Shown: piece by piece, positions 23,316 to 30,753 of the stretch
Numbering within the stretch: the first letter of the stretch is position 1
Layout: each line of letters starts with the position of its first letter
DNA from: Ruminococcus sp.
GTDB lineage: Bacteria; Bacillota; Clostridia; Oscillospirales; Ruminococcaceae
Assembly: GCA_017543335.1 (NCBI GenBank)
Contig: JAFYGE010000062.1
Location: 1-49,627, forward strand
Direction of reading: 5' to 3'
DNA: 49,627 bases
Notes under the pieces: model-generated
The model's database searches: none
What the model saw: only the letters and a program-made list of their open reading frames with translations
Told to the model about the DNA's origin: nothing
Program-made: the position numbers and the translations under genes

Positions 23316-24551
23316 TCAACCTTTTATAACTCCGACTGTAAACAGCTGCTTTACAGGCTCGGTAAGGTCCTGCTGATTTGCCATGACATCGCTGATGTCC
23401 TTATATGCGAATCTGGATTCCTCTGCAACGTCAGATTTATTGTTCTTCGCAAGAACTACGTTCTGCTGCTTCAGGTCTACCATTACGGACTCGACTGAAA
23501 ATTTGTCCATTGCTGCTGTACGTGAGTAAGCTCTGCCTGCACCGTGTGAAGAGGACATAAAGCTGTCGGCATTGCCTTTTCCACGGACTATGTAGCTATA
23601 TGAGCCCATAGCTCCGGGGATTATTCCCATGTCTCCTTCACGGGCACGTATAGCACCCTTACGGTGAACCCATACGTTCTTTCCAAAGTGATTTTCAAGA
23701 GCGGCGTAGTTGTGGTGACAGTTTATCTCACCTGAAAATTCAGGCACTATACCGGTATGCTTTGAAACGTGTTTTGTGAATATCTCCTTGACTTTACGCA
23801 GCATTATCGCACGATTCTCATAGGCGAAATCCATACATAACTGCATCCATGCGAGGTATTTTTTTCCCTCTTCGGTGTCGACCGGCAGGAACGGCAGATT
23901 CCACTCGCCAGGTACTTGTGAGAACCACTTATCGTTAAGTTCGTGAGCAATTTTGTTGAAGTACTGACCGACTATATTTCCAAAGTGACGGCTGCCTGAA
24001 TGGAGCATTATACCGCACATTCCGTTGTCGTCATGCTGGAGTTCAATGAAGTGATTCCCGCCGCCGAGAGTTCCTGCCTGATAGTAGCCTTCCTCAATCT
24101 GAGGGATAAGCTCCATATCGGATTCATAGCGGCTCATTTCAGCCTTTGCACGGTCAAGCACATCCGACTGCTGAGCTGTTTTATAATGAGCAAAACCTGT
24201 CGGGATATTTCTAAGGATATCTCCGCATATAGTCTGCACAAGATTACCGCTTCCTGTTATTGTGTCACGGAGCAGCGATACAGGTATATCTGTCTGCACG
24301 TAAGCCATTCCGCAGCCAATATCAACTCCGACTGCATTTGGTATCACAATGTCCTCGCAGGCGATGACTCCTCCTATCGGCATACCCTTTCCGGCATGAG
24401 TGTCAGGCATAAGTGCTATCCACTTATGTGCGAATGGGAGCTTTGCAAGGTGCTCCGCCTGTTCGATACATTTTTCACCGACAGCCTCAATATCTGTCTG
24501 CCATATCTTTATCGGGAGCATATTTTCATTCTTTTTGTAATGTACGAACAT
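23316..24551 (-). CDS. rtcB: RNA 3'-phosphate/2',3'-cyclic phosphate-5'-OH ligase RtcB
   Basis: Seals RNA ends bearing 2',3'-cyclic or 3'-phosphate to 5'-OH ends, using GTP and Mn2+. All core motifs are present: MPDTHAGKGMPIGG, the metal-binding VGVDIGCGM (D77, C80), LGGGNHFIE, LHSGSRHFG, HRKGAIRAREGDMGIIPGAMG and SSSHGAGRAYSR, whose His carries GMP in known enzymes. The 411-residue length equals that of the E. coli protein. I chose the ATG; an in-frame GTG three codons upstream is possible. Expression probably starts at the -10-like TATACT near 24600, which lacks a clear -35, suggesting activator control, with the divergent WYL genes as candidates. RtcA (cyclase) is not in the window. Confidence 0.96.
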   Translation of the reverse strand: MFVHYKKNENMLPIKIWQTDIEAVGEKCIEQAEHLAKLPFAHKWIALMPDTHAGKGMPIGGVIACEDIVIPNAVGVDIGCGMAYVQTDIPVSLLRDTITGSGNLVQTICGDILRNIPTGFAHYKTAQQSDVLDRAKAEMSRYESDMELIPQIEEGYYQAGTLGGGNHFIELQHDDNGMCGIMLHSGSRHFGNIVGQYFNKIAHELNDKWFSQVPGEWNLPFLPVDTEEGKKYLAWMQLCMDFAYENRAIMLRKVKEIFTKHVSKHTGIVPEFSGEINCHHNYAALENHFGKNVWVHRKGAIRAREGDMGIIPGAMGSYSYIVRGKGNADSFMSSSHGAGRAYSRTAAMDKFSVESVMVDLKQQNVVLAKNNKSDVAEESRFAYKDISDVMANQQDLTEPVKQLFTVGVIKG

Positions 24552-24657
24552 TTTCTTCACTTCTTTCGTTTTTATTTCTTTCCTTTAGCTTGATCTTAGT
24601 ATATCACAGAAATTGGAAATAATCATATAAAATTTTCTGCACACACTCGTAACCGTA

Positions 24658-24686
24658 TTGCAAAAGTGACTTTTTTCTGTTAATAT
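24658..24686 (+). promoter_or_regulatory. Sigma-A promoter of the WYL-WYL-HD operon
   Basis: TTGCAA, 17-bp spacer, TAATAT, 27 bp before the first start codon. The same 150-bp gap must hold the rtcB promoter on the other strand. Confidence 0.65.
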
Positions 24687-24713
24687 ATAAATGTAGAAAG
24701 GAAGTGTAAGAAA

Positions 24714-25988
24714 ATGGCAGGTTTTTCCGAACTTATAAAAAATTTCGATAAGACCCGTGATTATGTCCGTGATTTTTTCATATACGGATGCAAGGTCAGA
24801 AGTGATTTTGACCGCAAGAGTATCCGCACATACGGCGATGAAAAAAGACGTGTCGAAAGCTGGATGGGAGACTATATGCGTTATGACGATTCTGTTCACG
24901 GAAGAAGTGTCTCGATTTCAGTGGACAGCGGTCATATTCCGGAAAATCCGCTGTATAATGCCTATTACTCAAAGAGCTTCACTGATAATGACATCCGTTT
25001 GCACTTCCTTATAACAGATATATTGAACGACGGACTTAGTCATACTCTTAAAGAGATAACTGATATTCTGAATACAGATTATGCCCAGCTTTTTGATGAG
25101 CAGACTGTCCGCAACAAGCTGAAAGAGTACGTTGAAGAGGGGATAGTTATTTCAGAAAAAAACGGTAAGACTCTTTATTATAAGCTCTCAGAAGACATGG
25201 CTGAGGACTATATAAGCAGTTATTCCGGACTTGATGATGCATTGATGTTCTTTTCTGAAACTCAGCATTTTGGTATTATAGGCAACAGCATACTCAAAAT
25301 GCTCGGACTGAAAAATAGTCTTTTTTTCATCAAGCACAATTACATGATACATACTCTTGAAGATATACTTATACCTGAGATAATTTCTGCTATAAATGAA
25401 AAACGTCATATTTCCTTCCGTACATTCTCTGCTAAAAGGAACAAAGACGGAGATACATCAGGTACTGAAAATCAAGTAGTACCGATGAAAATCCTTGTTT
25501 CCGTACAGACCGGGAGACGCTATCTTGCGGCTTATATCCCGGGACTAAGAAGATTTTCTGCATTCAGACTGGATTATATGAAGTCGGTCAAAAAAGGTGA
25601 TATTTGTGACGTATATGATGATATAAAAGTCAAATTTGACCGTAATATGGTCCATTGTTTCGGAGTTTCATTTGGTATGAGACGTGAAACGGGTACAGTA
25701 ACTCCAATGAAGATAACATTTTTCGCTGACGAGGAAAAAGAACCTTATATTATTGATAGACTTGAACGTGAGAAACGCTGCTGTAGGCTTGAAAGAACCG
25801 GTGAACACCTTTATACACTGACAGCTGATGTTTTTGACCCTAATGAGCTGATGCACTGGGCTAAAACTTTTATTGGCAGGATAGTCAGTATTGAGGGAGG
25901 CTCGGATACAGTGAGGAAGCGTTTCTATGACGATATAGCAAGAATGAACAGAATTTACGGCGGTGATGAAGATGAACATATTCAGTGA
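24714..25988 (+). CDS. WYL-domain transcriptional regulator
   Basis: 424 residues. The N-terminal 60-180 region looks like a winged helix (SHTLKEITDILNTDYAQL, then RNKLKEYVEEGIVISEKNGK). The central segment (NEKRHISFRTFSAKRN, MKILVSVQTGRRYLAAYIPG, RRFSAFRLDYMKSV) is a WYL-type ligand-sensing domain with Y and L as found in family members. A C-terminal extension (ELMHWAKTFIGRIVSIEGGSDTVRKRFYDDI) is typical of WYL regulators. WYL domains bind nucleic acids or nucleotides, and in published surveys WYL regulators often accompany RNA-repair genes. It is divergent from rtcB. GAAAGGAAGTG precedes the ATG. The next gene overlaps its end by 17 bp. Confidence 0.85.
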   Translation: MAGFSELIKNFDKTRDYVRDFFIYGCKVRSDFDRKSIRTYGDEKRRVESWMGDYMRYDDSVHGRSVSISVDSGHIPENPLYNAYYSKSFTDNDIRLHFLITDILNDGLSHTLKEITDILNTDYAQLFDEQTVRNKLKEYVEEGIVISEKNGKTLYYKLSEDMAEDYISSYSGLDDALMFFSETQHFGIIGNSILKMLGLKNSLFFIKHNYMIHTLEDILIPEIISAINEKRHISFRTFSAKRNKDGDTSGTENQVVPMKILVSVQTGRRYLAAYIPGLRRFSAFRLDYMKSVKKGDICDVYDDIKVKFDRNMVHCFGVSFGMRRETGTVTPMKITFFADEEKEPYIIDRLEREKRCCRLERTGEHLYTLTADVFDPNELMHWAKTFIGRIVSIEGGSDTVRKRFYDDIARMNRIYGGDEDEHIQ

Positions 25989-26967
25989 AATATACGGAGC
26001 TTATTTCCGGACAGCAGCTAAACTGCTGAAAAATGAAATTACCGACGAAAAAACAGTTCGTGAAACCGTTCAGCAAGAGGGATTTCGTGATTCTGTACTT
26101 TTTCTGCCTCAGAAGCTTATTCCCGGCGATGATGACTGGGGACTTTTCAGCCGAACTCCGGACGGTAAACTGAAACGCATAACCAAAGTATCACCGGTAA
26201 ATGTTCTGACAAAATTACAGAAAATGTGGCTTAAAGCAAAGCTCTCAGACCCAAGAATAAGACTTTTTATGGACGAGAAAACGCTCTCAGAGCTTAATGA
26301 CAGATTAGCTGACGTTTCTCCGCTTTATAAAAACGAGCATTTCAGATATACTGACCGTTTTTCTGACAGCGATGATTTTTACAATGAGAACTATATAAAG
26401 AATTTTCGTATTGCTCTTGATGCGGTAAAAAACAGAAAAATAGTATACATCGAGTTCTTTTCCGGACATGGCAATAGAGTAAGCGGCAAGTTCGTTATGC
26501 TGAAAATGGAATATTCACCGAAGAACGATAAATTCCGTGCATACTGTTATTTGCTGAGGCACGACAAGATAAAGAAAAGCGGTATCATTAATATCGGTCG
26601 GATTACCAATATCATCGATACAGGACGTGTTTTTCGCACTCCTGTATCTATGGACGACTATTTTTCAAGCCGCAAATGCAGTTCACCAGCAGTAATCATC
26701 GTAAAGCCAGAGCGTAACGGTGTTGAGCGTTTTATGCTTGAGTTTGCGTCATATGAAAAGCATACAGTCAGGGACCTTGAAACCGGTCAATATAGGGTTG
26801 AGTTATGGTACGATAATCAGGACGAGACAGAGCTGCTGATACGTCTGCTGAGTTTTGGTCCGGTGATTGAGATACTTGGTCCTCAGAGTTTGAGGGAGCA
26901 GGCAAAATTCCGCATAAAAAGGCAGGCTGAACTTCTTGCAAAATACGGAGGTGAAAAAGATGTCTGA
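25972..26967 (+). CDS. Second WYL-domain protein, without obvious HTH
   Basis: 331 residues. The middle region (NRKIVYIEFFSGHGNRVSG, MLKMEYSPKNDKFRAYCYLL, GIINIGRITNIIDTG) fits the WYL core, and the C-terminus (LLIRLLSFGPVIEILGPQSLREQAKFRIKRQAELLAKYG) is the usual WCX-like extension. The N-terminal 90 residues (IFSEIYGAYFRTAAKLLKN) do not look like a helix-turn-helix, so this may be a co-sensor or subunit of the first WYL protein. The ATG at MNIFSEIYG is preferred; a GTG 9 bases earlier is alternative. It overlaps both neighbours, so the three genes are translationally coupled. Confidence 0.82.
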   Translation: MNIFSEIYGAYFRTAAKLLKNEITDEKTVRETVQQEGFRDSVLFLPQKLIPGDDDWGLFSRTPDGKLKRITKVSPVNVLTKLQKMWLKAKLSDPRIRLFMDEKTLSELNDRLADVSPLYKNEHFRYTDRFSDSDDFYNENYIKNFRIALDAVKNRKIVYIEFFSGHGNRVSGKFVMLKMEYSPKNDKFRAYCYLLRHDKIKKSGIINIGRITNIIDTGRVFRTPVSMDDYFSSRKCSSPAVIIVKPERNGVERFMLEFASYEKHTVRDLETGQYRVELWYDNQDETELLIRLLSFGPVIEILGPQSLREQAKFRIKRQAELLAKYGGEKDV

Positions 26968-27727
26968 ACTTGAAAATATACTGCTGAACGACGAAAAGCC
27001 GTCAGTTTATTTTGAGCAGATTCGGTCAACGGAGCTGCTGGGAACTTTATTTCCGGAGCTAAAAGCACTTATAGGTATACCTCAGAATCGTTTTCACCAC
27101 CATGAGGGTGATGCTTGGACTCATACGATGATGGTGCTTGACGAAGCTGCGAAACGTCGTAAAATAGTGAAGGAGCCGTATGGCTTCATGCTTTCTGCAC
27201 TTTGCCATGATTTAGGAAAGGCGGTGTGTACGACAGTTTCAGATGACGGGACAGTGCACTCGTATGAGCATGAAACTATCGGACTTCCAATAGTAAGGGC
27301 TTTTATGGAGCGTACCACTGATAATATAAAACTGATAGAATATGTGCTTAACATGACCGAGCTGCACATGGAGCCTAATGTCATGGCACACGCAAAGTCA
27401 AAAATGAAGAAGACAACTAAACTTTTTGATTCAGCTATTGAACCATTTGACCTTATTCAGCTGGCTGTTTGTGACGGACTTGGCAAGCTGCCGAAATGTG
27501 ATGATACAGAGGGATTTCTCGTACAGAGATACGAGATGTACCGGAAGATAATGGAGCGTCCGTATCTTACTGAAAAAGACCTCATTGGAGCAGGTTTGAA
27601 GTCTGCTGAGAATTTATCAGAGATACTCATATATGCTCACAAACTCAGACTTGCCGGTCTTGATAAAGATGATCAGTTAAAACAAAGTCTTGCTTATGCG
27701 AGAAGCGTTTTGAAAATTAAATTTTGA
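26960..27727 (+). CDS. HD-domain phosphohydrolase related to CCA-adding enzyme
   Basis: 255-residue protein consisting of the HD domain seen at the C-terminus of bacterial CCA tRNA nucleotidyltransferases, with no nucleotidyltransferase head. Visible residues: FHHHEGDAWTHTMMVLDEA (H55), LSALCHDLGKA (H83, D84), SYEHE (H104) and a later IQLAVCDGLGK. In E. coli Cca this domain has 2',3'-cyclic phosphodiesterase, 2'-nucleotidase and phosphatase activity. Here it might process the same RNA ends that RtcB ligates (inference). GGAGGTGAAAAAG precedes the ATG, which overlaps the WYL stop by 8 bp (ATGTCTGA). Confidence 0.85.
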   Translation: MSELENILLNDEKPSVYFEQIRSTELLGTLFPELKALIGIPQNRFHHHEGDAWTHTMMVLDEAAKRRKIVKEPYGFMLSALCHDLGKAVCTTVSDDGTVHSYEHETIGLPIVRAFMERTTDNIKLIEYVLNMTELHMEPNVMAHAKSKMKKTTKLFDSAIEPFDLIQLAVCDGLGKLPKCDDTEGFLVQRYEMYRKIMERPYLTEKDLIGAGLKSAENLSEILIYAHKLRLAGLDKDDQLKQSLAYARSVLKIKF

Positions 27728-27737
27728 TTATTTAAGC

Positions 27738-27770
27738 TGAGGACACAGTATATCCGGATCCTCATTTAAT
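27738..27770 (+). terminator. Weak terminator-like hairpin after the HD gene
   Basis: TGAGGA pairs with TCCTCA across a 15-base loop, followed by TTTAATTAAT. The T run is poor, so read-through into the next gene is possible. Confidence 0.4.
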
Positions 27771-27776
27771 TAATAA

Positions 27777-27805
27777 TGGACAAATATGCTTTAATATGGT
27801 ATAAT
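27777..27805 (+). promoter_or_regulatory. Sigma-A promoter of the GTPase-NYN gene
   Basis: TGGACA, 17-bp spacer, TATAAT. The following leader is about 55 nt, ending in ACGGAGG 8 bases before the ATG. Confidence 0.65.
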
Positions 27806-27866
27806 AATTATTGCAGATAATTTATCACTGCGTAATTAATATTATTTTGAACGGAGGTAACGAAAT

Positions 27867-30449
27867 ATGAGCGATGCAAAAAAGCATATTACTATAGGTA
27901 TCACTGCCCACGTTGACTCCGGAAAAACTACGCTTGCGGAGGCAATGCTCTACAAAAGCGGAAAAATAAGAAAGCTCGGACGAGTTGATAACGGCGATTC
28001 TGCTCTTGATACGGACTCTATTGAGCGTAACAGGGGAATTACTATTTTTGCTCATCAGGCTGAATTTGACATTGATGATACGCATATATCACTTCTTGAT
28101 ACTCCGGGACATATAGATTTTTCTGCTGAAACTGAACGTACAATGAGGGTGCTTGATTATGCTGTACTTGTCATAAGCGGTACTGACGGGATACAAAGTC
28201 ATACAATGACACTCTGGAAGCTCCTAAGCAGATATGAAGTGCCGGTTTTTATTTTTATAAATAAAATGGACCTTATTGGTGCTGACAGAAAATCAGTTCT
28301 TGAAAAAATTCAGAACAGACTCTCAAATATGTGTACTGATTTCAGTGGAACAGAGGCTCAGATAATTGAAAACACTGCTATGTGCAGTGACGAATATATG
28401 GAGAAATATCTCTCTGAAGGCACTTTGAGTGACGATGATATTGTGCAAGCGATAAAACAGCGTCAGATTTTTCCGTGTTGTTTCGGCTCTGCACTGAAAA
28501 TGGACGGTATCGATCGTTTTATGGAGCTTATCGGACGTTATACAACTGAACCTGAAAGAACAAGCGAGTTCGGGGCAATGGTCTATAAGATCTCATATGA
28601 CCCAAAAGGAAGCCGACTTACACACTTAAAAGTAGTTAATGGTGAGCTGAAAATGCGTACTGAGCTTACATATACCGATCAGGACGGAAACGAACTAACC
28701 GGCAAAGTTAGCTCGCTCAGGATATACTCAGGAGAAAAATTCAGGAACGCAGAAAGTGCATCAGCAGGTGAAGTGTGTGCTGTGACCGGACTGCCTTCGA
28801 CATTTGCAGGTCAGGGACTTGGCAGTATTAGAAACTCAGATAGGGCTCTTCTCGAACCTGTAATGACATATAATGTTGCCATACCGGATGAAATAAATAT
28901 TCACGAAGCACTTAAAGATATGCGTCGGCTTGAAGATGAGGACCCTCAGCTGCATATACTATGGAACGAGCAGCTGAGAGAGATACACATACAGTTGATG
29001 GGAGCTGTACAGCTTGAAGTTCTCACAGAGATGATAAAACAGCGTTTTGGTTATAAAGTAGAATTCCTTAACGGTGCAATTGCTTACAAAGAGACTATTA
29101 AGAATATAGTTGAGGGAGTAGGGCACTACGAACCGCTCAAACATTATGCGGAGGTTCATGTTCTTCTTGAACCTCTTGAACGTGGAAGCGGAATAAAAAT
29201 CGACACTATCGTACCAGAAGATGAACTCGACCGCAACTGGCAGAGACTTATACTCACTCATTTTGAGGAAAAAGAACATATCGGAGTACTTACGGGTTCT
29301 CCGATAACTGATATAAAAATTACACTTGCTGCCGGAAAAGCTCACGTAAAACATACTGAGGGAGGCGATTTCCGTCAGGCTACCTACAGGGCTATACGTC
29401 AGGGACTTCGCAATGCAGAAAGTATTTTGCTTGAACCGTATTATGATTATGAAATAGAGATACCTTCTGACTGCGTAGGCAGGGTGATCTCTGATCTTCA
29501 GCATATGTCGGCAGAGTTCAGCTCACCTGAGATAACAGGGGATATGGCAGTTATTTCCGGTACAGCACCTGTCTCGGAATTAAATGGATATCAGCAGGAA
29601 CTTATTAGCTTCACAAAAGGACGTGGCAGACTCAGCTGCTCTGTTGGCGGATACTGTGAGTGTCATGATGCCGAAAGAGTCATCGAGCAGATTGGCTATG
29701 ACTGTGACGGCGATACCGAAAACAGTGCGGATTCTATCTTTTGTTCACACGGAGCAGGCTATATGGTCAAATGGGATGAAGTTCCGGACTATATGCATAT
29801 TCCTTCTTGCCTGAAAGACGACGATGAGCATGAGGATGAAGAAGTCAGAATAGGCAAAGCAAAGCGGTTTATAGAAAATGCAGTCTCAGAAAAGGAGCTA
29901 ATGGAGATCTTTGAGCGAACATATGGCAAAATCAATGTAGAACCACGAAGAGCTTTCAAAAAGAGTAAGGCTGTGTCTATAGAAAATAAGCAGGTCAAGC
30001 TCCCGAATTATGAGGGACCGGACTACCTTCTTGTCGATGGTTACAACATTATTTTTGCTTGGGACGACCTGAAAAAAATCTCCGAAGAAAATCTTGATGC
30101 CGCAAGAGCAGAGCTGGTCAATATGATGTGTAATTATCAGGGATATGCCGGCTGTGAGCTGATACTCGTTTTTGACGCATATAAAGTCAAGGGTAAACAC
30201 AGAGAAGTCGAGCGGCACTCAAATATCAATATCGTCTATACTAAGGAGTCCGAAACGGCAGATTCTTATATAGAACGTGTCACACACGAACTTTCAAAGA
30301 AGCATCGTGTGCGTGTTGCGACTTCTGACGGACAGGAGCAGATGATAATCCTCGGTAACGGAGCACTGCGTATCTCGGCAACGGATTTCCGAAAAAGATA
30401 CGAATCAGCTATGGGTGCTATAAGAGAGTATATCGAGTCGATGAAATGA
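27867..30449 (+). CDS. TetM/EF-G-like translational GTPase fused to a YacP/Rae1-like NYN nuclease domain
   Basis: 860 residues. Residues 1 to about 640 are a ribosomal-protection-type GTPase like TetM/TetO, with all G motifs: AHVDSGKTT (14-22), RGIT, DTPGH (78-82), NKMD (132-135) and GSAL. EF-G-like domains II-V follow. After a charged linker (about 640-711) the C-terminal 149 residues match the YacP/NYN (PIN-like) family: LLVDGYNIIFAW with Asp724, LILVFDAYK, ESETADSYIERV and VATSDGQEQ. In Bacillus, YacP is Rae1, a ribosome-dependent A-site endoribonuclease. A ribosome-binding GTPase joined to such a nuclease would deliver cleavage to the A site. Start ATG with ACGGAGG. Function inferred from the parts, not known for this fusion. 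Confidence 0.88.
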   Translation: MSDAKKHITIGITAHVDSGKTTLAEAMLYKSGKIRKLGRVDNGDSALDTDSIERNRGITIFAHQAEFDIDDTHISLLDTPGHIDFSAETERTMRVLDYAVLVISGTDGIQSHTMTLWKLLSRYEVPVFIFINKMDLIGADRKSVLEKIQNRLSNMCTDFSGTEAQIIENTAMCSDEYMEKYLSEGTLSDDDIVQAIKQRQIFPCCFGSALKMDGIDRFMELIGRYTTEPERTSEFGAMVYKISYDPKGSRLTHLKVVNGELKMRTELTYTDQDGNELTGKVSSLRIYSGEKFRNAESASAGEVCAVTGLPSTFAGQGLGSIRNSDRALLEPVMTYNVAIPDEINIHEALKDMRRLEDEDPQLHILWNEQLREIHIQLMGAVQLEVLTEMIKQRFGYKVEFLNGAIAYKETIKNIVEGVGHYEPLKHYAEVHVLLEPLERGSGIKIDTIVPEDELDRNWQRLILTHFEEKEHIGVLTGSPITDIKITLAAGKAHVKHTEGGDFRQATYRAIRQGLRNAESILLEPYYDYEIEIPSDCVGRVISDLQHMSAEFSSPEITGDMAVISGTAPVSELNGYQQELISFTKGRGRLSCSVGGYCECHDAERVIEQIGYDCDGDTENSADSIFCSHGAGYMVKWDEVPDYMHIPSCLKDDDEHEDEEVRIGKAKRFIENAVSEKELMEIFERTYGKINVEPRRAFKKSKAVSIENKQVKLPNYEGPDYLLVDGYNIIFAWDDLKKISEENLDAARAELVNMMCNYQGYAGCELILVFDAYKVKGKHREVERHSNINIVYTKESETADSYIERVTHELSKKHRVRVATSDGQEQMIILGNGALRISATDFRKRYESAMGAIREYIESMK

Positions 30450-30498
30450 CCGCAAATATTAACTTTGTAAATAATATGTTAAATTTGCGTAAGGGATA

Positions 30499-30527
30499 TT
30501 GACAAGGTCTGAGTTGTGTGATATACT
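30499..30527 (+). promoter_or_regulatory. Sigma-A promoter of the BspA-type gene
   Basis: Consensus TTGACA, 17-bp spacer, TATACT, followed by a leader of about 220 nt. Confidence 0.75.
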
Positions 30528-30533
30528 GAAGAT

Positions 30534-30753
30534 GCTTTAAGGTGCAAGGGGTTAAATGCAGCTTTATAGCACAGGGAATTTTTAAGGGGATAATTAAATG
30601 TTTACAGTCAGAAAATCAGCAAATGTTTGTATATTTTTTAACAAGGGTAGTTATATCTGCCCGACAATTCTATATGGTAAAACAGCGTATTTTACAGGAT
30701 AATTCTGTCCGGTGGAGTACGCTTTTTTATATTTAATTTTTTAAGGAGTGAAA
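30534..30753 (+). promoter_or_regulatory. Long leader with terminator-like hairpin
   Basis: Between a strong promoter and the surface-protein gene. It contains GGGTAG/CTGCCC (30645-30662) and, just before the gene, a two-part stem GCGTA/TACGC with inner ACAG/CTGT (30685-30722) followed by six T residues. This geometry is that of an attenuator upstream of the ribosome site. No known riboswitch core was recognised. Confidence 0.5.

Noticed and set aside
27867-30449. Ordinary tetracycline-resistance determinant on a mobile element
   Set aside because: The gene has native-looking codon use and promoter, no mobile genes nearby, and an extra nuclease domain, so I describe it as a GTPase-nuclease fusion and not as resistance.
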